Part shown: piece after piece, positions 1 to 9,041 of the stretch
Layout of the letters: each line of letters begins with the position of its first letter
Numbering within the stretch: the first letter of the stretch is position 1
DNA from: Candidatus Kuenenia stuttgartensis
GTDB lineage: Bacteria; Planctomycetota; Planctomycetia; Pirellulales; UBA1268
NCBI GenBank assembly: GCA_945865325.1
Contig: CAMBFA010000021.1
Coordinates: 1 to 35,156, forward strand
Direction: 5' to 3'
DNA length: 35,156 nt
The notes under the pieces: generated by a model
What the model was told of the DNA's origin: nothing
Database searches by the model: none
Seen by the model: only the letters and a program-made list of their open reading frames with translations
Made by a program: the position numbers and the translations under genes

Positions 1-1125
1 CACCGGCAGCCCGTCGGCCGCCACGGCCCCCTGCTCCCCCGCCGCTGCCGTCGGAAGGCTCCGGTCGGAGGTGGTGATGCCGCTGCCGATCGGGTATTTC
101 TCGAGGAGCGACTCGAGGGCGCGGCGCGCATCGGAGACCGTCTGATACCGCTCCATCGGGTCGAGGACCATCATCCGGTTGACGACGTCGATGATGTCGC
201 GTGGCACCCCCGGAGCCCGGGTGTGAAGCGGCACGACCGAGGTGTAGCGGCGCGGGTCGGCGCGGACGGCCCGGTCGCGGGAGTCGACCAGCGCCGAGGC
301 CCCCGCCAGGGCGATGTAGCCCATCGTCCCGAGGAAGTAGACGTCGCTGCGGATGCCGTCGTCCTTCATCCCGGCGAGCTTCTCGAGCGTGGCGTAGTCG
401 AGCGTCCGCAGATTTTCCCCCTTGTCGGTCTTCGCATTGCTGAGGGCCTTGTCGGCGGTGTCGGCGTCGATCCGCGCCAGGCCGAAGTCGACGAGCTTCA
501 CTTGGCCGAGCGACGAGATGAGGATGTTGGAGGCCTTGATGTCGCCGTGCGTCATGCCGCGGCGATGGGCGTATTCGAGCCCCGCGCACATCTGATCAAG
601 GAGATTGATCGCCCGGCCGGGATCGAGGGCCCCGCGGATCTTGACCAGCTCGCGGAGGGTCTGCCCCTCAACGAACTCCATGGTGATATAGATCGTGTTG
701 TTTTCCTGGCCGACATCCTCGATGGCGCAGATGTTGGGATGGCGCACGAGCCTTCCCATCTCCCCCTCGCGCCGGAACCAGCGGCACTTCTCGGCATCCT
801 GCGTGTAGCGGCTGCGGAGCACCTTGACGGCGAGTTGCGTGCCGTCGTTGACATTCACGGCCCGGTAGACCCGCGCGAACGAGCCGGCGCCGACCTGGTA
901 AAGGATCTTGGCCGAGCCGTAGAAGTAGCCACGCTGGTCGCCGCGGAGGAGGCGGTCACGCTGGTACCCGGTGAGCACCTCGCGCCGCAGGAGCAAGTTG
1001 GCGAGATCCTCGACGGGAACGTTGTGCCCGCCGAGTTCCGTCCAGGCAACTTCGAGGTCGCGCTCGCTGACGAGCTCCAATTTCTGGGCGAAGGTGGCGA
1101 ATTCCTCGGCGGTGGTGGGTTGCAT
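1..1125 (-). CDS. Ser/Thr protein kinase, N-terminal part (C-terminus outside window)
   Basis: This is a Hanks-type kinase that would phosphorylate Ser/Thr on target proteins. The frame is open from ATG at 1125 to the window edge (375 codons, no stop), so the gene is partial. Residues 1-65 form a small helical domain of the sort that precedes many planctomycete kinases. The kinase fold follows: Gly loop GAGSFARVY near 80-87, ATP-binding Lys101 in AVKVL, alpha-C Glu around 120-122, catalytic Asp195 and Asn200 in HGDIKASN, and metal-binding Asp213 in DFG. The usual HRD is HGD, so this is a non-RD kinase, and no clear APE motif follows. The catalytic Lys, Asp, Asn and DFG are intact, so it is probably active. 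About residue 350 the kinase domain gives way to a Ser/Thr/Ala-rich linker; what lies beyond is not visible. It is divergent from the secreted-protein gene that starts at 1390. Confidence 0.93.
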   Translation of the reverse strand, partial: MQPTTAEEFATFAQKLELVSERDLEVAWTELGGHNVPVEDLANLLLRREVLTGYQRDRLLRGDQRGYFYGSAKILYQVGAGSFARVYRAVNVNDGTQLAVKVLRSRYTQDAEKCRWFRREGEMGRLVRHPNICAIEDVGQENNTIYITMEFVEGQTLRELVKIRGALDPGRAINLLDQMCAGLEYAHRRGMTHGDIKASNILISSLGQVKLVDFGLARIDADTADKALSNAKTDKGENLRTLDYATLEKLAGMKDDGIRSDVYFLGTMGYIALAGASALVDSRDRAVRADPRRYTSVVPLHTRAPGVPRDIIDVVNRMMVLDPMERYQTVSDARRALESLLEKYPIGSGITTSDRSLPTAAAGEQGAVAADGLPV

Positions 1126-1162
1126 CGTCAAGCGGCTCCGATGGACGAAGTTTACCCTCTGT

Positions 1163-1198
1163 GGGCGCGCCGAGTCGGGGGGGCGCGCCAAGTCGGGG
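1163..1198. repeat. 18-bp tandem duplication in divergent promoter region
   Basis: Two adjacent 18-bp units of the form GGGCGCGCCRAGTCGGGG differ at one base. They lie about 40 bp upstream of the kinase start, in the 264-bp gap between the kinase and the plus-strand secreted-protein gene. The rest of the gap is G-rich with no recognisable promoter. The repeat could be an operator pair or simply a slippage product. Confidence 0.6.
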
Positions 1199-1389
1199 GG
1201 ACGGAGGGGAAGGGTGCGGGCGCGGCGACCGGTTGGTGGGATTGGGCGTCTTGGCCGGGGGCGGGCAAAGCCGTCCCCTGGGGGGGCGCGGGCGGTTTGA
1301 GGGGGCAGAGCTGGTCTGGAGCCGCGCACGGCGCACCTGCTACAAGCCCCCGTGGTACCCCGGGGACCCCGCCGAGCCGACCCCTCCCC

Positions 1390-4300
1390 ATGACCCTGTT
1401 GCATTCTCCGCTGTCGCCCGTGCTCCGCCTCGGCATCCTGTTGGCCGCGGTGTTGGCGTGCGCCACGGCCGCTGCCGGCGGGATCGAGGAGTCTTTCGAG
1501 AGCCCGGCCACGGCGTGGGTGATCGGCGACTCCGACGTCGTCCACCGAATCATCAGCCATGCCCGTTCGACCGAGCTGCCGCACCGCGGCAAGGGGTGCG
1601 AACGGATCGTGCTCGATGCCTCCAGCGGCACGACCCTCCGCTGGCAGCTGCCGCTTTCGCCGGCGCGCGTCATCGATGAGTGGCGGGCGTCGCTGTGGGT
1701 GCGGGCCGACCGCCCCGACATCCGGCTCTCGGTCCGGATCCGCCTGCCGGCTTTCCGCTCCACCCTGACCGGCGGGGCGGTGACCGTCCTCGTGCCGGGA
1801 GACGTGTCGCGAGGGGCCGACCGCTGGGAGCCGCTGGGCGTTGCCGATGTCGCCACGGCGCTGCGGAAGAGCCTGCCGGCGCTGCGGGCCGAACATGGGC
1901 CGATGGGGGATCTCACCGGGGCGGTGATCACCGATCTTGTCCTCGATCTCTACTCCCGCCCCGGCCATTACGACGTCTCGATCGACGACCTCGAGATCGA
2001 GGGGATCGTGCCGAGCGGCGCCGTGGCCGTCGCGGCTCCCGCCGTCATTGACGATCCGCGCGGGGCGGTCGTCCCGGCGGCCGCCATGGCCGATCCCGCC
2101 GCACTGGGCGCCGCCGCACCGGGCGCCGTCATCCAGGCCGCGGCCGAGCTCCCCGCGCTGCCCGCCGAGTCTCCCGTGGTAATCCCCTCCGCCAGGCCCC
2201 CCAACGGCCCTCTCGCCTGGACTTCCCCAGCGGGTGTCATCCCCCCTGCGGTGGCCCCCCCCTCCGCGGCCGGCCAAACCCCCGCGGCGGCCCTCGGAGG
2301 CCGGCGCGACCCCGCTTCAGGCCTGAATCGGGGCGTGCTCGAAGTCGCTGGGCAGCCGTTCTTCCCCCGCGCCCTCGACCACAACGGGGAGCCATTCGAG
2401 ATCATCGCCGCCCTCGGCTTCAATGCCGTCCGGCTGGCGGCCCCGGCCTCGAGCGACCAGATCGACGAAGCCCGGCGCACGGGCTTGTGGATCATCTGTC
2501 CGCCCCCCCACCTGCCCGATGTCGACGTCCGCCGCCCCGAGAGCTTGCCGATGTTCTCGGCCAATTGGGATCGGGTTCTCGTGTGGGACATGGGGAGCGG
2601 GCTGTCGGAGGCCGATGTCGAGACCCTCGCCGAGCATGCCAGACGGGTGCGGACCTGCGATCAGCACGCCGGGCGGCCGCTGGTCGCCACGCCCGATTCC
2701 GGGCTGCGGAGCCTCTCCCGTCATGTCGACATGCTCGTCGCCCGCCGCACCGTGCTGGGGACGACCGTGGAGCTGGGAGACTACTTCACGTGGCTGCGCG
2801 AGCGCCCCCGGCTCGCCCGCCCCGGCACGCCATTCCTCGCCACCCTCGCCACCGAGCTCGACCCGCGCACCGCACGTCAGGCCGCCAACCTGGCCGGGAT
2901 CGGCGGCCGCGGCCTGGCGGTCGATCCGGAGAGCCTCACGCTCGCGAGTCTGGCCACGCTGGCGGCCGGCGCTCGCGGCATCCTCTTTACCTCATCGCGG
3001 CGCATCGACGGCGACGACCACGAGTCGCGGATCCGCGCAGCGGCCGTTCGCTCGATGAACCTCCGGCTGCGGGTCCTCGAGCCGTGGGGGGCGGCGGGGC
3101 GGTTCTCCACGACCGCCACGGCGAGCGACCCCGAGGTCCGCGGCGTGGTCCTCGAGGCGGCGCGAGCGCGGATGGTCGTAGCGTGGCGGAACGTCCAGGG
3201 GGGGCAGATCGTCGCCAGCCATTATCAGGGCGACCTGCCAGCCGAGTCGGCCCCGGTGACGCTTCTCATGAACGGCATCCCCGAGGCCCATCAGGCGTGG
3301 GAGGTGACGCCGGGGGGGCTGCGACCGCTGCGGCACCGGCGCGTGACGGGGGGCGTGTCGGTTGTCCTCGATCCGTTTCGTTCGTCGGCGCTCGTCCTTG
3401 TCACCGGTGACCCGGCCGTCGCCGCCCATGTCCAAGAGCGCCTCCGCGAGCAGGCGGCCGCCACGCTCGCCGCTTCGCGCGAGCGGGCCGGCTTACTGAT
3501 CGCCGATGCCGCCGATCTCCTCGCCCGCATTCCCCCCCTGGCGCTCGGGCGACTGCCGGGGCCGCAGATGGTCGCCGCGGCGCAGCAGGACAGCCTCGCG
3601 GCCGACGGTGTGGCGGCCTCTGATCCCTCCGCGGCGATTGCCCGCTACGATCGGGCCGCCGCGATCGCCGGCCAACTGGAGCGGCTCGTGTGGGAGAAGG
3701 GGGTGGTCGCCACCGGCTCGATGGTTGCCGGGCCGCTCTCCACCTCCGATGCCACGCTCGTGGAGCACTGGCGGTTTGTCGAGGCCCTCGCTGCCACATC
3801 ACCGCGCGAGGAGCTTCTCGTCGGCGGCGGCATGGAGCGGATCGAGGATCTCTCCGGCTCCGGGTGGCGGCATTTCGCCCTCAGACAAGCGGTGATGCGC
3901 ACCGGGGTCGAGATCTCCCGGTCACAGCCTGCCTCCGGTCGCGGCTGTTTGCTTTTGCGCGCCGAGGCGGTCGATCCGGCCGCGGCGCCGGCGGTCGTGG
4001 AGACGCCGCCGGTGTGGATCACGACGCCCCCGCTTTCGGCGCCGAGCGGCAAGCTCCTCCAGATCGAGGCCCGGGTGTGGGTGCCCAAGCCGGTGAAGGG
4101 GAGCGTCGACGGTCTCCTCGTCTTCGATTCCCTCGGTGGGCCGGCGCTGGCGGAGCGGGTCGGCCCGTCCGCACAGTGGCGGCGGCTGGTGCTCTATCGG
4201 ATCGTGCCGGCCGACAACGACGGGGAGGCGTTCACCGTCACCTTCGCGCTCACCGGCCTCGGCGAGGCGCGGGTCGACGACGTCAGCGTCCGCGTGCTCG

Positions 4301-4764
4301 ATCGGGGCGCAGGCACGCCGGCGATGATCGTCTCCACCGGGGCTGGCCGCGACGCCGGGGCCAAGAGCTTCCCCACCCCCGGTGAGCTGCTCGCCCCGCC
4401 CCCTCTGGCCGCGGCCGATTCCCCCGCAGGACCACCGCTGGCGGCAGCCACGATGGCCCCGGCGGCGGCGACAGCGGCGCCGGCCGGCGGCACGCCGACG
4501 GCCTGGCCGGGGATGAATCTCGAATGGCCGAAGCTCCCGTTCGCCGGAGCGGCCACCGCGCCGCCGCCGGGGCCCGGTGGCGGTCGGATCGATCCGTTCA
4601 AGCGGGCGGGGGTGGCGGCGACGGTCCCCCCGCCGTCCCAGCCGGCTCCGGGAGGGGCTGCTCGGCAGCTGCCGGCAGAGGGGGTGCCGCCGACGGGAGC
4701 CCTGCCTTTGCCTCCCGAGGCGAATCTGTCGCCCGGCGACGTTCCGCCGACTTTGCCGCCGTGA
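1390..4764 (+). CDS. Large secreted protein with jelly-roll-like and TIM-barrel-like domains
   Basis: The protein is 1124 aa and not assigned to a named family. ATG 1390 is chosen because it begins a clear signal peptide (hydrophobic core about residues 12-29, ending near ATAAAGG). The frame extends upstream to 223, but that part is antisense to the kinase. Residues 30-200 look like a beta-sandwich carbohydrate-binding-type module (strands ending in YDVSIDDLEIEG). A Pro/Ala-rich linker follows to about 310. A region beginning RGVLEVAGQPFFPRALDHNG, with GFNAVRL and LWIICPPP, resembles a glycosidase-like barrel (about 315-590) followed by a small beta domain. I cannot identify catalytic acids. 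Next come a helical segment (about 680-780) and a second jelly-roll-like module (about 815-985, ending ARVDDVSVRVLD). The C-terminus is a long Pro/Ala/Gly tail. It is probably an extracytoplasmic polysaccharide-binding or processing protein. The last 167 bp overlap the convergent acyltransferase gene. Confidence 0.85.
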   Translation: MTLLHSPLSPVLRLGILLAAVLACATAAAGGIEESFESPATAWVIGDSDVVHRIISHARSTELPHRGKGCERIVLDASSGTTLRWQLPLSPARVIDEWRASLWVRADRPDIRLSVRIRLPAFRSTLTGGAVTVLVPGDVSRGADRWEPLGVADVATALRKSLPALRAEHGPMGDLTGAVITDLVLDLYSRPGHYDVSIDDLEIEGIVPSGAVAVAAPAVIDDPRGAVVPAAAMADPAALGAAAPGAVIQAAAELPALPAESPVVIPSARPPNGPLAWTSPAGVIPPAVAPPSAAGQTPAAALGGRRDPASGLNRGVLEVAGQPFFPRALDHNGEPFEIIAALGFNAVRLAAPASSDQIDEARRTGLWIICPPPHLPDVDVRRPESLPMFSANWDRVLVWDMGSGLSEADVETLAEHARRVRTCDQHAGRPLVATPDSGLRSLSRHVDMLVARRTVLGTTVELGDYFTWLRERPRLARPGTPFLATLATELDPRTARQAANLAGIGGRGLAVDPESLTLASLATLAAGARGILFTSSRRIDGDDHESRIRAAAVRSMNLRLRVLEPWGAAGRFSTTATASDPEVRGVVLEAARARMVVAWRNVQGGQIVASHYQGDLPAESAPVTLLMNGIPEAHQAWEVTPGGLRPLRHRRVTGGVSVVLDPFRSSALVLVTGDPAVAAHVQERLREQAAATLAASRERAGLLIADAADLLARIPPLALGRLPGPQMVAAAQQDSLAADGVAASDPSAAIARYDRAAAIAGQLERLVWEKGVVATGSMVAGPLSTSDATLVEHWRFVEALAATSPREELLVGGGMERIEDLSGSGWRHFALRQAVMRTGVEISRSQPASGRGCLLLRAEAVDPAAAPAVVETPPVWITTPPLSAPSGKLLQIEARVWVPKPVKGSVDGLLVFDSLGGPALAERVGPSAQWRRLVLYRIVPADNDGEAFTVTFALTGLGEARVDDVSVRVLDRGAGTPAMIVSTGAGRDAGAKSFPTPGELLAPPPLAAADSPAGPPLAAATMAPAAATAAPAGGTPTAWPGMNLEWPKLPFAGAATAPPPGPGGGRIDPFKRAGVAATVPPPSQPAPGGAARQLPAEGVPPTGALPLPPEANLSPGDVPPTLPP

Positions 4765-5473
4765 GCGCTGCGCGGCGCGGTGAGGGGACGTCGTCACCCC
4801 CGTCCCGCAGCCGTCGCGCCGCCGCGTCGAGCTCGGTCAGTTGCCGCGTCACGAGGGCCACAAGGATTTTGTCGTCCATTCCGGCCACCTCCCCGGCCTG
4901 GATGAGGGCACCGAACTCGAGGCGGATCCGGCCGGGGCGGGGGAACCAGCGCGTTCGCGGCCAGCATTCCCAGGCCCCGACGATCGCCACCGGGAGGATC
5001 GGCACACCGGCCCGCTTCGCCACCAGGGCGAAGCCACTCTTCACTTCGCCGAGCCGGCCGTCGCGCGTCCGTGTCCCCTCCGGAAAGATCGTCAGCGCCC
5101 CGCCGCCGCGGAGCTTGCGGATCATCAGTTTCATGGCGGCCACCGGCGAGGCCTCGCGGTCGATCGGGATGGCATCGAGAGCGGCGATGATCGCGCCGAA
5201 CGGCCCCCAACGAAAGAGCGAACTGCGGGCCAGGCTCGACAGCCGCCGCTCGCAGACGAGGCCGAGAAGAAGCGGATCGAGGTGGCTTTGATGGGAGGCG
5301 AGGACGAGGAGCCCCCCGGTACGCGGCAGCGGTTCGGCAAACCGGTAGCGGATCCCGAACAGGGCGATGCCGACGGTCCGGCAGAGCACCCACAGCGTGT
5401 CGTAGAGCATCCGGCCGCCAAATGCATGGGTCGGTGCGGTGTCGGGTTGATCGGGCTCGGCCGCGCGGTTCAT
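4598..5473 (-). CDS. plsC: 1-acylglycerol-3-phosphate O-acyltransferase (PlsC family)
   Basis: The 291-aa membrane-associated enzyme should transfer an acyl chain to the sn-2 position of lysophosphatidate, making phosphatidate for phospholipid synthesis. The family motifs are all visible: HX4D as HQSHLD (His61, Asp66), the block around GPFGAIIAALDAIPIDRE, FPEGTR at 130-135 and the hydrophobic VPILPVAI near 157-164. The frame continues upstream to 5533, but ATG 5473 is chosen because it overlaps the cmk stop as ATGA, implying translational coupling. After about residue 240 the sequence becomes a Pro/Ala-rich tail of about 50 residues, longer than usual for the family. Most of that tail lies in the 167-bp tail-to-tail overlap with the plus-strand secreted-protein gene. 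It is the third gene of a GH38-like / cmk / plsC operon. Confidence 0.9.
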   Translation of the reverse strand: MNRAAEPDQPDTAPTHAFGGRMLYDTLWVLCRTVGIALFGIRYRFAEPLPRTGGLLVLASHQSHLDPLLLGLVCERRLSSLARSSLFRWGPFGAIIAALDAIPIDREASPVAAMKLMIRKLRGGGALTIFPEGTRTRDGRLGEVKSGFALVAKRAGVPILPVAIVGAWECWPRTRWFPRPGRIRLEFGALIQAGEVAGMDDKILVALVTRQLTELDAAARRLRDGGDDVPSPRRAALTAAKSAERRRATDSPREAKAGLPSAAPPLPAAAEQPLPEPAGTAGGPSPPPPPA

Positions 5474-6159
5474 GCGTGCGGCAGCCGCGCTCCGGCGGCG
5501 GTCGAGAGAGGGGGACGACGGGCCTCGATCCACCCGAGAAGGACGGCGAGGACCGCCTCCCGATCCATGCCGTCGGTGTGCAGGAGCTCGGCCCCCTCGG
5601 CCTGACGCATCGCCCCCACCTCGCGGTGGGTGTCGCCGTGGTCCCGATCCTGCTGGGAGGCGAGGATCTCGTCGAGGGTTACGTCCCTCCCTTTCGCCCG
5701 CTCCTCGGCGAGGCGGCGGCGGGCCCGCTCCTCAGGTGAAGCGGTCAGAAACACCTTCAGATCGGCCTGCGGAAAGACCTCCGACCCCTGGTCGCGCCCC
5801 TCGGTGACAACATCGCGGTCGGCGGCCATGCGCCGCTGGATCTGCTTCATCGCCGCACGCACCAGCGCCGCGTCGGCGACGGGGCGCGTTGCGGTGGTGT
5901 TGTCTGCCGTTCGGATCGCCTCCGAAACATCCTCCGCGCCGACGAACACTCGGCCCTGCTCGAAACGGATCTCGATCGATTCGGCGAGTGCTGCCAGCTG
6001 CGGCTCGTCTTCCAGCGGGATGGCGCGCCGCGTGGCGACCAGCGCCACGGCGCGGTACATGGCGCCGGTGTCCATGTAACACCAGCCGAGCCTGCGGGCG
6101 AGTTCCCGGGCCGTGGAGCTCTTGCCGGCGCCGGCCGGGCCGTCGAGGGTCACGATCAT
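5470..6159 (-). CDS. cmk: Cytidylate kinase
   Basis: CMP/dCMP kinase (229 aa, close to the usual 220-230) phosphorylates CMP and dCMP with ATP in pyrimidine nucleotide recycling. Residues 7-14 are the P-loop GPAGAGKS, followed by the CMP-site motif DTGAMYR and the conserved EGRD segment. Here EGRD reads EGRDQGSEVFP rather than the common EGRDIGTVVFP, a mild divergence. The lid-region RDHGDTHR partly matches the family RDxxDxxR. The frame is open to 6234, but ATG 6159 is chosen: it sits in an ATGA overlap with the stop of the upstream GH38-like gene, has GGAGGAG about 11 nt upstream, and starts exactly where Cmk proteins start. The pairing cmk-plsC is a familiar housekeeping arrangement. Confidence 0.95.
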   Translation of the reverse strand: MIVTLDGPAGAGKSSTARELARRLGWCYMDTGAMYRAVALVATRRAIPLEDEPQLAALAESIEIRFEQGRVFVGAEDVSEAIRTADNTTATRPVADAALVRAAMKQIQRRMAADRDVVTEGRDQGSEVFPQADLKVFLTASPEERARRRLAEERAKGRDVTLDEILASQQDRDHGDTHREVGAMRQAEGAELLHTDGMDREAVLAVLLGWIEARRPPLSTAAGARLPHA

Positions 6160-8945
6160 GGGCTTGTGGTCTCCTCCGTCGGCCATTCTCCCGCGCGGTC
6201 CTGTCCGGGGAAGAGAAGCTCGAGTTGGAGCCATTCAAAGCGCCGCAGGTAGGTGGTCGTCGTCGTGCCGGCGATCGTCACTCCCTGGGAGCTCCCCGGC
6301 CGGCCGAGGGCGTCGGCGACCCGCGCGGCGGCCACGTTGAAGCCCCAATCGACCGTGACGTCGCCCCCCTTCCCCTCCGACTCGACCAGCCCGACGCGAA
6401 CGCCGATCGGCCGGCCCCCGCGCAGCACCGGCCCCTGCCAGGTGATGCGGACATTCCCGGCGGCGGTGGCGGGGATGGCGGGCAGTGGTGGCGCGGGGGG
6501 ATTCCCGGTGGCGAGCAGATCGAGGGCGGCGTTCCAAGGTCGGTCGAGCCCCAGCCCGACGGCGAGCGTGAACTTCCCCGCCGTGGCGTCACCGGCCAGG
6601 AGGAGCGTGTCGAGGATGTGCGGGCTTGCCCGGAGATGCCAGGGGAGACCACCGGTGAGGATGTTGACGTCGGTCACGCCGCCGCCGTGGACGGGGCGGA
6701 GGGCGAGGAAGTGAGGGGCCGTGATCAGCGTCCGTTCAGAAACCACCCCCTGCCCGTGGAGACTGCGGACGACATCGAGGTCGTCGTTTTCGTTCCAGGC
6801 GAAGCGGCAGGCAGCGTAATGCTCGAGGATCGCGCCGGCACTGGGGGCGGCGATGGCGATCTCGACGTCGAGGCGGGCCAGGGGGAGGCCGTCGAGGATC
6901 TCGACACGCTGCGTGAAGGTAAAAAGCTTGTGCCCCTTCGGATCGCTGCAATGGCCGCGGCTCTCGATCGTCCGCTCCCCCGTCCGCGTCACGCTCTCCG
7001 CGATGGCGATGGCATACTCGGCGCGCTCCTGCGGGTCTTCCCAGGCAGAGCCGACCGCCGGCGGCGGGCGCGTGGTTCGCATCGCGAGATGCTGCGAGAG
7101 TCGGTTGCCGCGGTCCTCCGGGTGCCGGACCGACAGCAGCCCGCCGGTCTGCGGATGGACGCGGAGCCGGAGGCGATCGTGCTCGAGGACGAGCCGGTCT
7201 TCCCCGCCGCCGCCGAACAGACCGCGAGTGAGGCCGCCGAGCAGTCCGCCGGAGGGCTTCTTTTTCGCACCGGCAGCCGCCGCCGGGGTCGGGGGGGGAG
7301 CAGGGCTGGGGGCACCGGCCGGGCGGATGACCCTCGTTCCACCGTTCCCGGGAGCCGCCACCGCGGTCACCGGCAATCCGGCGAGCACCTTCCGGCCGGC
7401 GACAATCCGCTGCGCTTCACTGCGGACCGCGGCGACGCGCGGGGCGATCGGGTCGGCGGGGGGGGCCGCTTCGGTCGCGGCAACGGCCCTTGCGCTGTGG
7501 TCCGCCGGCGGTCGGGAGACGGGATAGGTGTCGGGCTCCCAGGTGACGAGCTTGCCGGAGCCGGGGGTGCGGCGGAAATGTTCGTCAGGGGTGACGAACG
7601 TTCCCAGGGCGGTCGTCCAGGAACCGATCCGGCGGAGGTCTTCAAACCACGGGCTCGCCATCCCGGCGTAGTGGGCGAACTGGATGATCGCGGTGTGCTC
7701 GTTGTCGAGCGCGTCGCCGATCCGATCGGCGAGGTTCAGAATGGTCGCCGCCCGGCGGGCATCGAGGGGGGGGCGGGCGATCCCCTCCAGGCATCCGCTC
7801 CCGGTCCCTTCCCAGCGGATCCGACCGAGCCCCGGATCGGGGAGGGGAGTGCCGTCGAAGAGATTCCAGATCACGCCGGCGTAGTCGAAGTGGGTGAGGA
7901 TCTGGGGGAGGATCGCCGACCAGCCGCCGCCGAACTGCGCGAACGTAGCCGGAACTCGCCCGACCGCCAGCTTCCAGGCCCGATGTCCCTGGAGGAACGA
8001 CTCGCGGATCGTTTCCGGGAGGAGGCCGTCGAGCGGTTCTTCGTCATACCGACCGCCAGCCGGGCTGACCCGCCCGGTGTCGCAGGCCTGCCGCACCCGG
8101 GCGGTCAACGCCGGATCGGTGCGGGCAAGGCTCTCAATAAGCCGACCGGTGGCGACGATGGCCAGCGGCACCGGGGCATCGAGCTCGGCGGCCAGCCGGG
8201 CCCCGAGGGTCGTCTCCGCGAGAAGGACGAGGTCGATCAGCCAGACATCCACCGGGTAGTAGCGGGCCCGGGCAGCCTCGAGATGCCCGAAGCATTCGCT
8301 CAGAGCCTCCCCCGCCGTCGTTGCGTCCCCCGCTTCCCAGGCCCGGGCGGCGGCGACAAGCCGCTCCTCGAAGCCGGTCGCCGGTTCATCCCCCGGCCCG
8401 CCGGTGAACGCCGCCGTGGAGCCGAGCCCGGTCGTCGACCGCATCCGCCGGGCGAGCAATTCCGAGAGGAGCCAGGCTAGGCCGAAGGCGTGGAAGTCGT
8501 CGACGCTGGCCTGCCGGGGTGGGGGCGGCGGGGGGGCGTCAGCCGGCGCGGCCTCGCCGGTCGCCGCCGCCGCCGGCTCAGCGCTGAAGAGAAACGGCTC
8601 GGGATCGGCAGGGAGGCCGAGCGCGGCGAGAGCCTGACCAACAGTTGTGGCCCGGTCGCCGGCCCGGCGCACCCAACGGCTGCCGGGCGTCGAGGCCGGG
8701 TCGAGCCGCCCAATAAGCCGATCGTCGCAGGAGGCTGTAACGATCCCCAGCACTTCCGCGTCATTCCCTGGGGGCACCTCGACGCTCGCCCACGCCGGCA
8801 TCCGCCCGGCCGCGGCGATCAAACGGGGGTGCCAGGCCGCGGTCCATGCCGCCAGCAATTCGTCGGCCTCGGAGTCTCCCAGCCAGGTGGGAAAATCGTC
8901 GAGCGAGTGGCAGGGGAAGAAAACGATGGTCCGGCGCGGTGTCAT
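6156..8945 (-). CDS. GH38-like (alpha-mannosidase-related) protein, possibly catalytically altered
   Basis: The protein is 929 aa with no signal peptide. Residues about 200-480 resemble the N-terminal barrel of GH38-type hydrolases: a GRVSPAGGRYDEE segment, a long helix, then FAQFGGGWSAILPQIL and DYAGVIW. GH38 enzymes carry the nucleophilic Asp just before the FG of the FG-x-n-LPQIL segment; here the equivalent position (around Ala336-Gln337) is not acidic, so classical activity is doubtful. The middle (about 490-600) is Ala/Pro-rich, including a Gly-rich stretch. The C-terminal third (from LVLEHDRLRLRVHPQTGGL) matches the beta-sandwich of such enzymes. The start at 8945 is the first ATG and fits the divergent promoter gap with pilM. 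It is the first gene of an operon with cmk and plsC, through ATGA overlaps. Family assignment is by eye and tentative. Confidence 0.7.
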   Translation of the reverse strand: MTPRRTIVFFPCHSLDDFPTWLGDSEADELLAAWTAAWHPRLIAAAGRMPAWASVEVPPGNDAEVLGIVTASCDDRLIGRLDPASTPGSRWVRRAGDRATTVGQALAALGLPADPEPFLFSAEPAAAATGEAAPADAPPPPPPRQASVDDFHAFGLAWLLSELLARRMRSTTGLGSTAAFTGGPGDEPATGFEERLVAAARAWEAGDATTAGEALSECFGHLEAARARYYPVDVWLIDLVLLAETTLGARLAAELDAPVPLAIVATGRLIESLARTDPALTARVRQACDTGRVSPAGGRYDEEPLDGLLPETIRESFLQGHRAWKLAVGRVPATFAQFGGGWSAILPQILTHFDYAGVIWNLFDGTPLPDPGLGRIRWEGTGSGCLEGIARPPLDARRAATILNLADRIGDALDNEHTAIIQFAHYAGMASPWFEDLRRIGSWTTALGTFVTPDEHFRRTPGSGKLVTWEPDTYPVSRPPADHSARAVAATEAAPPADPIAPRVAAVRSEAQRIVAGRKVLAGLPVTAVAAPGNGGTRVIRPAGAPSPAPPPTPAAAAGAKKKPSGGLLGGLTRGLFGGGGEDRLVLEHDRLRLRVHPQTGGLLSVRHPEDRGNRLSQHLAMRTTRPPPAVGSAWEDPQERAEYAIAIAESVTRTGERTIESRGHCSDPKGHKLFTFTQRVEILDGLPLARLDVEIAIAAPSAGAILEHYAACRFAWNENDDLDVVRSLHGQGVVSERTLITAPHFLALRPVHGGGVTDVNILTGGLPWHLRASPHILDTLLLAGDATAGKFTLAVGLGLDRPWNAALDLLATGNPPAPPLPAIPATAAGNVRITWQGPVLRGGRPIGVRVGLVESEGKGGDVTVDWGFNVAAARVADALGRPGSSQGVTIAGTTTTTYLRRFEWLQLELLFPGQDRAGEWPTEETTSP

Positions 8946-8965
8946 GGGTCGAGAGTGTACTGCCG

Positions 8966-8992
8966 GCCGCCACCTTTTTCAGCGGTGGTGGC
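8966..8992. other. Inverted repeat in the GH38-like / pilM divergent region
   Basis: Nine-base arms GCCGCCACC (8966-8974) and GGTGGTGGC (8984-8992) pair with one G-T wobble around a 9-nt T-rich loop. It lies 20 bp upstream of the GH38-like start. It could be an operator or a 5' leader hairpin; there is no further evidence for either. Confidence 0.4.
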
Positions 8993-9041
8993 CCGTCGGC
9001 GGATCGGAGTCGTGTTCATCCCCGGAGAGGTGACGGTCGGT

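Noticed and set aside
223-1389. Open frame extending the secreted-protein gene upstream to 223
   Set aside because: It is antisense to the kinase, whose motifs are unmistakable. A clear signal peptide starts at 1390.
5889-8480. 863-codon plus-strand frame antisense to the GH38-like gene
   Set aside because: The product has no domain, signal or repeat pattern beyond Gly/Arg/Pro bias, and the opposite strand encodes a recognisable protein.
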